A DNA stretch of 48,896 nucleotides. It comes from Clostridia bacterium. GTDB taxonomy: Bacteria > Bacillota_A > Clostridia > Christensenellales > Aristaeellaceae. The translations under genes were made by a program, and so were the position numbers. Location of the stretch: contig JAFQEB010000137.1 in the NCBI GenBank assembly GCA_017399225.1, forward strand, positions 1 through 48,896, read 5' to 3'. Shown in pieces: positions 18,417 through 26,414 of this stretch; the first letter of the stretch is position 1, and each line of letters begins with the position of its first letter. The notes beneath the pieces are model-generated. The model did not search any database. It was not told the origin of the DNA and saw only the letters and a program-made list of their open reading frames with translations.

Positions 18417-18444
18417 GGGAGGACGAGAGATCGTCCTCCCTTTT
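18417..18444 (+). terminator. Rho-independent terminator of the second importer
   Basis: GGGAGGACGA (18417-18426) pairs perfectly with TCGTCCTCCC (18431-18440) around a GAGA loop and is followed by TTTT. Confidence 0.88.
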
Positions 18445-18492
18445 CTCATTTGCGGCATTCAGAAAACAGGCGGCCGCAGTTTTGAAAGCGAC

Positions 18493-18831
18493 AGAGCCGT
18501 CCGGTACGCCCGGACGGCTCTCAGACCATCGACAAACCCCGGGAGGTGTCGGAGGGCTCGCAAGCCCTTCGACTTTAGATCGAAAATCGGCGACATGCGC
18601 GGCGATTTTCGCGCTTTTCCGTTAGGAAAAGCTTCCTTACACGAGCGAACGGCCGGGAGGAGGGAGGCGCGTGCGCCGACTAGTGAGAGCAAATGCTTGC
18701 ATTTGCCGAACATAGCCAGCGCTGAGCTCGCTCAGTGATGGCCGATCGACCAGTGAGTGCGATATCTCGACAAAGTGCCTTCAGCACTTTGTCGATGCTT
18801 TGAGAGCCGTCCGGTACGCCCGGACGGCTCT
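18493..18831. repeat. Palindrome array bracketed by two identical 29-nt hairpins
   Basis: The same 29-nt hairpin, AGAGCCGTCCGG ... CCGGACGGCTCT, occurs at 18493-18521 and 18803-18831. Between them lie further stems: AGGGCT/AGCCCT (18553-18568), CGAAAATCG/CGATTTTCG (18581-18611), GCTTTTCC/GGAAAAGC (18613-18632), GCAAATGC/GCATTTGC (18689-18706), and a 12-bp stem 18767-18778 with 18784-18795. No protein-coding gene is convincing here. The right copy probably also terminates the minus-strand gene ending at 18849. It could be a non-autonomous mobile repeat or a structured RNA. Confidence 0.7.
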
Positions 18832-18848
18832 GCTCATATTCATATGTA

Positions 18849-19706
18849 TTACGCGATATCATCGGCTTTCCGCACGGTAACGGGGCATTCGCCTGGCCAC
18901 TTGTATTCGTCGATGATGACGCTGCCGATCTCGTCCGCGGTGACGAAGCCGGAGGCGGGGTTCTTCACGCTGTCGATGCGGCCGGAGACGGTGGCTTCGA
19001 CCTCGCTGTTTTCAAAGCTCAGGTCGCAGCCCTCCATCGTGCAGTCCTCCAGGATCAGGCCCTTGCAGTAGCACAGGGGCTGGGTGCCGATGATGCGGCA
19101 GCGCACCAGGCGCAGGTTGGTGGAATACCAGGCCAGGTACTCGCCCTTGACCACGCTGTCGTACACGGTGATGTTCTCGGCGTGCCAGAAGGCGTCCTTG
19201 GTGTCCAGCACGCAGTTGCGGAAGGTGAGGTTCCGGGTGTACTGGAAGGAATACTTGCCGTGCAGGGTGAAGTCCTCGAAGACCGCGTCCGTCGTGTGGA
19301 GGAAGGGGTACTCGCTGTGCAGGGTGAAGTCCTTCACGGTGAGGCCGCGGCACATCCAGCCGAACTCGGTGGACTGGGCGCTGCCCCCCTGGATGGTGAT
19401 ATCCCGGCATTCGCGCAGGGCCTTGATGCCGCCCAGCGTGCAATCGGTGATGGTCAGATGGTCGTCGTACCACAGTGCGGCGCGGCAGGTATCGGTCATG
19501 CGGCAGTTGGTCAGGCTGCCCCTGCTGACGTGCCAGAGGGGATAGCGCAGGCGCAGATCGCAGTCGGTGAGGTGGACATCCCGGCACTCCTTCAGGGCGG
19601 ATTCGCCGTCTGCCGGGCCGTCAAAGGTGCAGCGGACGACCTCGGCGCCCTTCAGGCCGTACAGGGCGCGCTCCTCGTCCAGCGTAAGATTTTCGAAACG
19701 TTCCAT
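18849..19706 (-). CDS. DUF3737-family beta-helix protein
   Basis: A 285-residue cytoplasmic protein without signal peptide or membrane segment. The ATG at 19706 follows AGGGAGACG; the frame is open to 19739. The sequence is a run of short repeats alternating Cys/Asp and hydrophobic residues (LTNCRMTDTCRAALWYDD, LTITDCTLGG, VVKGEYLAWYSTNLRLVRCR). This is typical of the DUF3737 family, which is predicted to fold as a right-handed parallel beta-helix. The biochemical role is unknown. It has its own promoter at 19763-19791, so it is probably separate from the nine-gene operon upstream. Confidence 0.85.
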   Translation of the reverse strand: MERFENLTLDEERALYGLKGAEVVRCTFDGPADGESALKECRDVHLTDCDLRLRYPLWHVSRGSLTNCRMTDTCRAALWYDDHLTITDCTLGGIKALRECRDITIQGGSAQSTEFGWMCRGLTVKDFTLHSEYPFLHTTDAVFEDFTLHGKYSFQYTRNLTFRNCVLDTKDAFWHAENITVYDSVVKGEYLAWYSTNLRLVRCRIIGTQPLCYCKGLILEDCTMEGCDLSFENSEVEATVSGRIDSVKNPASGFVTADEIGSVIIDEYKWPGECPVTVRKADDIA

Positions 19707-19762
19707 CAGATCGTCTCCCTTGATGTTCGCGCGCATCAATAAAAAACCGCGCGCTACCCCAA

Positions 19763-19791
19763 ATCATACCATCATTTGAGCGGATATGCAA
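19763..19791 (-). promoter_or_regulatory. Promoter of the DUF3737 gene
   Basis: On the minus strand TTGCAT (19786-19791) and TATGAT (19763-19768) are 17 bp apart, with an extended -10 TG. A leader of about 50 bases precedes the start codon. Confidence 0.7.
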
Positions 19792-19828
19792 GGGAAAACG
19801 GCGGTTATTTGTCGTGGCCGGGCGAGCG

Positions 19829-21124
19829 TCAGTCATCCAGCAGGCTTTTCCACTTGTAGGCGCCGGCGTAGTCCTCGGCGGCCAGGCACAGATCGTGCAG
19901 CTTGCCGATGGCGGAGATGTGACCCAGATCGGCGGCCTTGAGCAGGCAGTCCATGGCGGTGGCGAAGCTCAGGGCATTGGGGCGGCGCTCCAGCAGCAGG
20001 TGCAGGGTGTAGGCCGCGCCGGCGTCGCCGCGCTGCATCTGCTGATAGATCTCCCGGGCCTCCTCCAGGTAGGTCAGCTCCTCCCTGGCAAGGAAGGCGT
20101 AGGGCCCGCCGAACTCCGCGCACTTGCGGAAGTAGCTCAGCGCGGTATCCGTATTGGCGTGATCCAGTGTGCCGTCCAGATACACATAGGCCAGATCCAG
20201 GCAGGCGCGCTCGTGCCCCACGGCGGCGGCCCGCTTGAGGTAGCGCAGGGCCTCGGCGGCATTGGCCTCCACGCCGTAGCCGCCGGCATACAGGTCGCCC
20301 AGGTGGTACATGGCGTCGGCGGTGTTGCTGCTGTCGGCGGTGAGCTTCAGCAGCTCCAGCGCGCTGGGCAGGGCAACGCCGCTCAGGGAGCGCGGGGGCG
20401 TCAGGTTCAGCTTCAACAGTACGCCAAGCCGGTATTCCGCCTCGATGGTGGCGTTCAGGTTTGACACCCGGGCGGCCAGGTCAGGGTCGGTCTCCGTAAT
20501 GGCGCGGATGGCATGGGCCTGGGCGTAATAGACGGCCGCGTCGGTATACTTGCCCTCCTCCTCCAGCGCGGCGCCGATATCCAGCAGCTCCTGCGGGGTG
20601 TAGCGGGGCAGTGCGGAGGGATCGGTCACGGCAGGCACGACGGGAGCCGGGGCTGCCGGCAGCGCAGTGGCATGGATCGCGCCGGCGGGGATGCTGCCCA
20701 GATTGGTCATGCTGCTGCGGTTCAGCGCCGGGCAGCCGCCAAAGACCTGCTCCTGCAGCTGGGTGAGGCCCGAGGAGGGTAGCACGACCCGGCTCAGGTT
20801 CACGCAGTTGAAGAAGGCGTAGGGCGCGAGGGAGACCAGGCCGTCGTGCAGCGTGACCTCCGTCAGGCCGGTGTGCTCAAAGGCCCCCTGATCGATATGC
20901 GTCAGCGTTGTGGGCAGGGAGAGGGTCTTCAGCCCGGACATGTAGCTGAAGGCGGCCTCGCCCACGCCGGTGACGCGGTACTGCGCCACGCCGTCGGCAA
21001 TATAGGGCGGGATCTCCAGGCGCTCAACGCTCAGGGAGGTACAGCCGACGATGGTGGCTTCATCGCCGTCGGTGATGTACATCAGCCCCGTGCTGGGGTG
21101 CTTCTTGATGACGCTGTTGGTCAT
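19829..21124 (-). CDS. BspA-type LRR protein with C-terminal Sel1 repeats
   Basis: A 431-residue protein, last gene of the nine-gene operon. TTGGAGGTAAC precedes the ATG. Residues about 40-150 are BspA/Treponema-type leucine-rich repeats (for example LTEVTLHDGLVSLAPYAFFN). After a Pro/Ala linker (about 155-175), residues 175-420 are Sel1/TPR-type helical repeats (AMYHLGDLYAGGYGVEANAA, ACLDLAYVYLDG). There is no signal peptide, so unlike classical BspA surface proteins it should act in the cytoplasm. Both halves are protein-interaction folds. A role as adaptor for the AAA+ ATPase encoded just upstream is plausible but unproven. Confidence 0.8.
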   Translation of the reverse strand: MTNSVIKKHPSTGLMYITDGDEATIVGCTSLSVERLEIPPYIADGVAQYRVTGVGEAAFSYMSGLKTLSLPTTLTHIDQGAFEHTGLTEVTLHDGLVSLAPYAFFNCVNLSRVVLPSSGLTQLQEQVFGGCPALNRSSMTNLGSIPAGAIHATALPAAPAPVVPAVTDPSALPRYTPQELLDIGAALEEEGKYTDAAVYYAQAHAIRAITETDPDLAARVSNLNATIEAEYRLGVLLKLNLTPPRSLSGVALPSALELLKLTADSSNTADAMYHLGDLYAGGYGVEANAAEALRYLKRAAAVGHERACLDLAYVYLDGTLDHANTDTALSYFRKCAEFGGPYAFLAREELTYLEEAREIYQQMQRGDAGAAYTLHLLLERRPNALSFATAMDCLLKAADLGHISAIGKLHDLCLAAEDYAGAYKWKSLLDD

Positions 21125-21170
21125 GGTGACGTTACCTCCAATGGGCTGCGGTGCGGGCAGCCGCGGGATA

Positions 21171-22442
21171 TCAGAAATTGGACCAGCGGGCGGGGTCGTT
21201 CAGGCGGGCGTGGTAGTCCTCGTCGTAGGCGATGACCACATTGTCCAGCTGCTGCTGCAGCTCAGCCGGATCCAGGGGATCGAAAACATCCAGCCCGTAC
21301 TCGCCGGGATGGTTGGCGATGGTCTTGTGCAGCCCGCATACCTGGATGTTCTGGGCCAGGGTATCCAGATCACGGTAGGACGCATGGGCAAGGCCGGCCA
21401 GCAGGCGGGAAATGGCCTCGCTGCGCTCCGCTTCCTTCCGGCCCAGGAATATTCCGGCGTTGCGCTCCAGGTACCGGCGCTTGGCCTCCTCGCCGGGCAG
21501 ATCCAGCAGAAGCTTGCTGGAGAGGCGGTCGCGCATGGCCTTATCCACCTTCCAGGGGTAGTTGGTGGCGCAAAGGATGATGGCGTTGCACTTGCCCGTC
21601 ACGCCGTCGATCAGCTGCAGCAGCCGGGTCACGATGGCTACGGCGTCGGCCACGGCGGTCATTTCGGTGCCGCCGGCATTGCGGTCGGGGCACAGGCGCT
21701 CCATCTCATCGATGCAGATGACGCAGTGGCTGTACTTCTCCGCCGCCCGGAACAGCGCGTCCAGCCGCTTTTCCGGCACGGCATAATAGGGGGAGCAGAT
21801 CTCCGCGCTGTTGACGTTGAAGAACGCGCTGTTGAAGGGGTTCTCCTCCGTGTTGGGGAACTGGGTCATGATCTCGTGGGCGATGGCCTTGCACAGGAAG
21901 GACTTGCCCGAGCCGGGCGGGCCGTACATCAGATGATGATCGGGCTTGGAGGCCAGGGGCGCCAGCGCGGTGAGATTGCGGAACTTGAACAGCTCCTCGT
22001 TATGATGAAAGGCCTTGCGCAGCGCGGCGATGGTGTTCTCCGAGCCGATGATGTCATCGAAGCATACGGAGGGGACTTCCTTCACCCGGCAGTTTTCGGG
22101 ATCGAAGCCGTAGAGCTCATCCTTGCCCTTCTTCTCCTTCTCTCTGGCGGCCTTGGGCGCGTCCTGTGCCTGGGGCGCGGCGGCCTCGCTGCCCTCCAGG
22201 GCGGAGGCGGCGCTGAGGACCTTCTTGCGCTCCTCGACCAGGTTCTCATGGGTCTGGGCGCAGGTCTGGTGGGCCAGGCGGGATTCCGGCGTGGTGGCCA
22301 GCTCCGCCAGCTTGTACTGGGCCATCGCGGCGATCAGGTGCTGTGCCAGACCGTCGCGGGTGTTGCCGTGGGCCAGCTGGACGGCCTTGTTGTACTGGGT
22401 CTCCAGCTCTGTCCGGCGCTGATTGCGTTCGTTGTCGTTCAT
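21171..22442 (-). CDS. Vps4-like AAA+ ATPase with N-terminal MIT-like domain
   Basis: A 423-residue ATPase. AAAGGAG precedes the ATG. Residues about 10-80 form a three-helix region (LETQYNKAVQLAHGNT ... AMAQYKLAELA ... ENLVEERKKVL) with the layout of an MIT domain, the module by which Vps4 and spastin bind ESCRT-III tails. A charged linker follows (80-115). The AAA+ domain has Walker A GPPGSGKS (174-181), Walker B VICIDE (241-246), sensor-1 CATN (291-294) and arginine-finger candidates R304/R306 in RDRLSSKLLLDLP. The pattern fits the Vps4/katanin/spastin clade better than ClpX, FtsH or MoxR. The gene lies 25 bases after an ESCRT-III-like gene whose C-terminus looks like an MIT-binding motif. 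The MIT assignment needs a structure prediction. Confidence 0.8.
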   Translation of the reverse strand: MNDNERNQRRTELETQYNKAVQLAHGNTRDGLAQHLIAAMAQYKLAELATTPESRLAHQTCAQTHENLVEERKKVLSAASALEGSEAAAPQAQDAPKAAREKEKKGKDELYGFDPENCRVKEVPSVCFDDIIGSENTIAALRKAFHHNEELFKFRNLTALAPLASKPDHHLMYGPPGSGKSFLCKAIAHEIMTQFPNTEENPFNSAFFNVNSAEICSPYYAVPEKRLDALFRAAEKYSHCVICIDEMERLCPDRNAGGTEMTAVADAVAIVTRLLQLIDGVTGKCNAIILCATNYPWKVDKAMRDRLSSKLLLDLPGEEAKRRYLERNAGIFLGRKEAERSEAISRLLAGLAHASYRDLDTLAQNIQVCGLHKTIANHPGEYGLDVFDPLDPAELQQQLDNVVIAYDEDYHARLNDPARWSNF

Positions 22443-22467
22443 ACGGCAGCTCCTTTACCCCTGGCGA

Positions 22468-23178
22468 TCAGGCGTTGTCCTTCTTCCAGTTGCCCAGCTC
22501 CTTCTCGATGGAGGAGAGCAGATCGTCAAAGTCGCCGGGCTTCTTTGCTTCCGCAGGGGCGCCCATGGGCTGGGCGGCGGGCTCGGCTTCGGGGGCGGCC
22601 TCCGCGGGCGCGGCCTCCACGGGGGTGCCGTAGATCATCGCGTCCAGCTCTGCCTCGGAGTAAACGCTCTCCAGCGTGCCGTCGTACATTTCATCCAGCG
22701 CCCGGGTCATCTCGTCCAGGCCGCCGTTCAGCGCCTCGTTCATCGGGCCGATGCTCTTCATGAAGTCCCGCACGAAGCCGGTGAAGGAGGGTACGTCCCG
22801 CCGGTAGGTGTTGACCAGCTGGGTCGCGCCGGTGAGAGCCTGGCCCATCTCCGCACTCATCTGGCTCAGCTCGATCTGGGAATTGACCATCTCCATGGAG
22901 GTCGCCATCTTCTCCATGTACTGCTGCATCACCAGCTTCAGCTTCAGCTTGCGGCGATGCTGGGGGATGCGGGGATCTCCCTTGGGCAGCATACGGATCA
23001 TCTCGATCTCCGCCTGCGCCTGGATCTGCGCCCAGGCGAGGTTCTCGTTCATGCGGATGACGGACTTCTGCACATTCTGGGCGACCTGCTGCGCCTCCTC
23101 GGGGGAGAGATAGCGGTTGCGGGGCTTGTAGATCAGCTCGTGGAGCTTATTGGCTGCGCGTTTGAAAACATTGGCCAT
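22468..23178 (-). CDS. ESCRT-III/PspA-superfamily-like helical protein with C-terminal MIM-like motif
   Basis: A 236-residue protein. AGGAGGAATCACC precedes the ATG. A basic amphipathic N-terminus (MANVFKRAANKLHELIYKPR) precedes long helices: residues about 28-63, a loop with Pro/Gly (PKGDPRIP, 65-72), then a basic helix HRRKLKLKLVMQQYMEKMAT running to about 125. This is the helical-hairpin plan of Snf7/CHMP and PspA/Vipp1 proteins. A shorter helical part follows (about 130-180), then an acidic Ala/Pro/Glu linker (185-215) and a final helix FDDLLSSIEKELGNWKK (217-233). That helix resembles MIM1 (LxxRLxxLK-like). The neighbouring ATPase has an MIT-like domain. The protein probably polymerises on membranes. 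Homology is inferred from pattern, not from a search. Confidence 0.65.
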   Translation of the reverse strand: MANVFKRAANKLHELIYKPRNRYLSPEEAQQVAQNVQKSVIRMNENLAWAQIQAQAEIEMIRMLPKGDPRIPQHRRKLKLKLVMQQYMEKMATSMEMVNSQIELSQMSAEMGQALTGATQLVNTYRRDVPSFTGFVRDFMKSIGPMNEALNGGLDEMTRALDEMYDGTLESVYSEAELDAMIYGTPVEAAPAEAAPEAEPAAQPMGAPAEAKKPGDFDDLLSSIEKELGNWKKDNA

Positions 23179-23199
23179 GGTGATTCCTCCTGACGAAAC

Positions 23200-24276
23200 T
23201 TAGAAGTCCATGAAGTTGGCGCTCATCATCGGCGGCTCATCTTCCTCCAGCAGCGCTTCGGCGGCAAGCTCGGCCGGATCGACCGTGTCTGCGGCCGGCG
23301 CTTCGATCGGATCGGTGTAGAGCTGCGGGGGCGTGTAGTTGGCCTTGACGGCGTTCATCGCCTGATTGCTCTGAGCGACCATCTTCTGGGTGGCGATGGC
23401 CAGCGCGTCCAGCTCCAGATTGCCGCTGCCGATGGCCTCGATCTGCTGCTGGGCGGCGGCTACGGCCCGCAGGTGCTCCTCGTACACCCTGCGCTGCGAC
23501 AGGATATCCTCCGCAATGGCCCGCTGCTCGGCCACGATGTCCACGACCTCCAGGTTGGAGGATTCCATCTGCACCTCCGTCCGACGGATGCTGTCCTGCA
23601 GGGCGCCGAGGTTGGAGATCAGGATGTCGCGGGTGTGCTGCATCTGCTCCAGCTGCAGCTTCAGGCTCTGCCGGCGCTGGCCCATGGGGTCCAGCGTGGG
23701 GTTCTGGTTCAGGCTCTCCAGCGTCTTGCGGTATTTCTGGATGGTCGCTGCGTTGAAGGCCAGCTGGCCCTGCTGGGCGATCAGCTGCGCGGTCTGCGCA
23801 TGGTACTTGAGCTGCAGCAGGCCCCGGGGCGTATCGACATTGGCCTGGTTGCGGCCGTCGATCACGGCCTTGAGCAGCTCCATCGCCCGGGCCAGCACCT
23901 CGGGCTTGTCGTACTGGCAGTGGTGGATCAGCTGCTCCAGGGCGGCGGTCACCGCCTCGTCGAAGCCCTCGCAGGGGGAGGCTTCGCTGGTCAGGCTGCG
24001 GCCCATGTCCTGCACGGCGACGCCCGTGGCCAGGCAGGGCTCGCTGCCCTTGGCGATCAGCTGGGCGGACACCTCGTCCATCACCATGTACAGCGGACGC
24101 CGGACGGGCTGCTGCTGCGCCAGCTGGGCATTGATGTCGGCCATGGTCATCTTGCTGATATCGACGGGCGCGACAGGCGCGGCCTGCACGGGCTCCGCGG
24201 CGGGGGCAGGCTGGGGGCGGGCTGCCTTCTTGTCATCGTTTTTCTTGATCAGATTCTTGAAAAAGTCAAGGGCCAT
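23200..24276 (-). CDS. Second ESCRT-III-like coiled-coil protein
   Basis: A 358-residue protein. The start at 24276 has AGGAGGAAC at the right distance; the frame is open beyond. A short basic amphipathic N-terminus (MALDFFKNLIKKNDDKK) leads into a Pro/Ala linker. Residues about 60-135 are helical. Residues about 140-300 form a long helical hairpin with a Pro/Gly turn and a basic second helix (NQNPTLDPMGQRRQSLKLQL, QDSIRRTEVQMESSN), the same order as in the adjacent 236-residue protein. The C-terminal 40 residues are acidic (AAEALLEEDEPPMMSANFMD), as in ESCRT-III tails. It is probably a paralogue or co-polymer of its neighbour, 21 bases downstream. Could be an unrelated coiled coil. Confidence 0.55.
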   Translation of the reverse strand: MALDFFKNLIKKNDDKKAARPQPAPAAEPVQAAPVAPVDISKMTMADINAQLAQQQPVRRPLYMVMDEVSAQLIAKGSEPCLATGVAVQDMGRSLTSEASPCEGFDEAVTAALEQLIHHCQYDKPEVLARAMELLKAVIDGRNQANVDTPRGLLQLKYHAQTAQLIAQQGQLAFNAATIQKYRKTLESLNQNPTLDPMGQRRQSLKLQLEQMQHTRDILISNLGALQDSIRRTEVQMESSNLEVVDIVAEQRAIAEDILSQRRVYEEHLRAVAAAQQQIEAIGSGNLELDALAIATQKMVAQSNQAMNAVKANYTPPQLYTDPIEAPAADTVDPAELAAEALLEEDEPPMMSANFMDF

Positions 24277-24311
24277 GTGCGGTTCCTCCTGTATGTCGGT
24301 GCGGATCGTTG

Positions 24312-24914
24312 TCAGTCGAGGGGGATGGGGGCTACGCCGGAGATGCGCAGGCTCCCCGGCTCCAGCCGGAAGCCGAAGCGGTTGAACAGGGGCAGCAGCG
24401 CCCTCTCCAGGCTGGCGGCAAAGGCGGCGCCGTCCGTCAGCTCCTGCCACCAGTGGGCATAGGGGAGGGCCTTCCCGCCGGAGAAGGCCTCGGCAGCCTC
24501 CTGGCACAGGGCCTGCGCTTTGCGGCGGAGCGTCATGTAGAGCATGTCCAGCGTGACCGTATCGGGGAAGCTGCCGGCGTCCTTTTCGATCGCCCGCAGC
24601 AGCTCGCAGGCTCCCAGGGGGGAGATGTAGCGCAGATCGCAGGTGAAGCAGCAGCCCGGGCGGAAGACGCCGCCGTCCGGCTTCAGGCAGGTGAAGGCCT
24701 CCGGGACGGCAAAGGCGGGCGCATAGGGCTTCTCAGGGATCTCGTAGACTGCGCCTGCCGGGGCGGCGGGGAGCGCCGTGCCGGGACGGTATTCTTCGGG
24801 GCGTCCGCCGCCCTTGGGGACGATCAGCGCCCGGCAGCCTGCCCGGACGGTCAGACCCTGAGATAGCAGGCTCCCGTCCATGCGGCGCATGAGGATGGTG
24901 TCGGCTCTGTCCAT
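24312..24914 (-). CDS. Divergent SPFH-like protein
   Basis: A 200-residue soluble protein; GGAGGAACGCAC precedes the ATG. It has no membrane segment. The order of elements suggests a compact SPFH (band-7) domain: an N-terminal strand pair (LTVRAGCRALIVPKGG), a strand after EIPEKPYAPAF, a helix around LGACELLRAIEKD, and a C-terminal helix-strand (LLPLFNRFGFRLEPGSLRIS) like the end of SPFH domains. It is shorter than, and distinct from, the clearer SPFH protein two genes upstream. Assignment by pattern only. It probably forms part of the same membrane-associated complex. Confidence 0.45.
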   Translation of the reverse strand: MDRADTILMRRMDGSLLSQGLTVRAGCRALIVPKGGGRPEEYRPGTALPAAPAGAVYEIPEKPYAPAFAVPEAFTCLKPDGGVFRPGCCFTCDLRYISPLGACELLRAIEKDAGSFPDTVTLDMLYMTLRRKAQALCQEAAEAFSGGKALPYAHWWQELTDGAAFAASLERALLPLFNRFGFRLEPGSLRISGVAPIPLD

Positions 24915-24932
24915 GTGCGTTCCTCCCGGAGA

Positions 24933-25418
24933 TCAGCGGCGGCGCTGGGCCAGGAGCCCGGCAATGATGCGCCGCAGCACGCAAACCACGGTGGACAGCA
25001 GCGCGGGCAGGATGGACAGCACCGCGCCGATGAGGGCGGTGAGCATCACATTGAGCACCGCGCCGGAAAAGCCGCCGATGCCGCCCAGCGGGCTGATCTG
25101 CAGGATGAACATGGTGATCCAGCTGAAGAAGACCGCCGCCGTCAGGCTGACGATGAAGGTCAGGCTGATGGAGAAGTCGTCCCGGGTGAAGCTCATCAGG
25201 ATCGCAGGGACGAGGGCCGCCGCCAGCGCCACGAGGGCGGTGATGAGCAGCCTGCTTGCCAGGTTGCCGACGGCGTCAGAAAAGGAGGCGGCAGAAAACA
25301 GGAAGGGATAAATGAAAATGCCGGAGATGCACACCACCGCCAGCAGGGCAACGCCCAGCGGGCGCAGGGCCCGGAGCAGGCGGCCGTCGGCACGGGCGTT
25401 CTTCTTTGGATCAGACAT
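24933..25418 (-). CDS. Four-helix integral membrane protein of the ESCRT-like operon
   Basis: A 161-residue membrane protein of unknown family. GCGAGG precedes the ATG. A short basic N-terminus is followed by four hydrophobic segments at about 22-44, 52-76, 83-107 and 117-148. A basic end, RRIIAGLLAQRRR, favours a cytoplasmic C-terminus. It could be the membrane anchor or sensor for the SPFH and ESCRT-like proteins encoded on either side, comparable in position to the small membrane proteins that accompany PspA-type stress operons. Spacing to neighbours is 18 and 48 bases. Confidence 0.7.
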   Translation of the reverse strand: MSDPKKNARADGRLLRALRPLGVALLAVVCISGIFIYPFLFSAASFSDAVGNLASRLLITALVALAAALVPAILMSFTRDDFSISLTFIVSLTAAVFFSWITMFILQISPLGGIGGFSGAVLNVMLTALIGAVLSILPALLSTVVCVLRRIIAGLLAQRRR

Positions 25419-25466
25419 GGTGAAACCTCGCTTTCGTGGGATGCGGTTTTGCGTTTGGAAGGGCGC

Positions 25467-26396
25467 TTACCGCGGCAGGAAGGGGTAGCAGGCCCTTTTG
25501 CAGCGGGTGCAGAAGCGCCCCTTCTCCACCTGGACGTAGGCGCGGCAGGCGTCACACCACAGCAGCTCCGCGCGGCAGCGGTGGCAGATGAGCTGGCCCT
25601 GGGCGACAATGGCGTCGCAGCTGGGGCAGCTTTCCAGGGGACGGTTGCAGCCGACCTCGGCATTGCCGCAGCGGCGGGCCCGCAGCTCCATGGCGGATAG
25701 CTGGCGGCGGCAGTAGGGGCAGGTGCGCTCCGCCAGGCTCAGGCGGCTGCTGTCCATCACGAAGCCGGTGCGGGCCAGGGCCTGGTTGACCTGCCGGAGG
25801 AGCTCCTCCCGCGTGCCGGGCTGCAGGGCGAGGGCAACGGCCTCCTCCGGGCTTTGGGCGTTTCCGGCAAGGCTGCGCAGCACGGTACATGCCGTTTCGG
25901 TCATCTGGCGGAACACGTCCTGCATGAAGGGGGAGTCCGTGCGCAGGTCGAAGGCGCCGGGGGCATCGGCGGCGGGGCTCATGGGCAGGGCGCTGCGCAC
26001 CAGCAGGGCCACCTGAGCAATGCGGTAGGCGCCGCTGAGGGTGAGGAACGCTTCGCCGCCGGCCGTGGGCAGCACGATGGTCTCCGGCGGCAGCAGGCGG
26101 GCGCGCATATCAAACAGCGTGATGGCGGTGGAAAAGCTGGTGTGCACCGTGCCGCCGGCCTGGGCGATGCGGATGGCGTCGGCCAGGTTGACCCGCATGG
26201 TGCCGGTCATCACATGGGTGCCGATCTGGTCGAAATGCTTCAGATCGTCGTCGATAAAGACAAGGGCCTCCTGGCCGGGCTGGACGATCACGGCGGCATT
26301 GGCCTCCAGCACATCCGGGGTGGCAAAGCCCCGGGCGAGGCTGGCGGGATCCTTCATGGCCCAGCTGTACATTTTGCCCACGGACATATCGGGCAT
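25467..26396 (-). CDS. SPFH-domain protein with C-terminal zinc ribbons (YdjI-like)
   Basis: A 309-residue protein. I chose the ATG at 26396, seven bases after GGAGG; a GTG at 26405 would overlap that site. Residues about 25-200 match the SPFH (virion-core/YdjI) family: ANAAVIVQPGQEALVFIDDD, GTHVMTGTMRVNLAD, and a long helical region ending in LARTGFVMDSSRLSL. Residues about 220-309 carry at least five CxxC knuckles (CPYC, CPSC, CHRC, CDAC, CTRC), so two or three zinc ribbons. In Bacillus subtilis a protein of this design, YdjI, is encoded with a PspA homologue. That association of SPFH and PspA/ESCRT-III-like proteins is repeated here. It probably scaffolds a membrane microdomain. Confidence 0.85.
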   Translation of the reverse strand: MPDMSVGKMYSWAMKDPASLARGFATPDVLEANAAVIVQPGQEALVFIDDDLKHFDQIGTHVMTGTMRVNLADAIRIAQAGGTVHTSFSTAITLFDMRARLLPPETIVLPTAGGEAFLTLSGAYRIAQVALLVRSALPMSPAADAPGAFDLRTDSPFMQDVFRQMTETACTVLRSLAGNAQSPEEAVALALQPGTREELLRQVNQALARTGFVMDSSRLSLAERTCPYCRRQLSAMELRARRCGNAEVGCNRPLESCPSCDAIVAQGQLICHRCRAELLWCDACRAYVQVEKGRFCTRCKRACYPFLPR

Positions 26397-26414
26397 TCTC
26401 TTCACCTCCGGGGA

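Noticed and set aside
18493..18831. CRISPR array
   Set aside because: Only two identical copies of the 29-nt hairpin occur, 310 bases apart, with no regular spacers and no cas genes.
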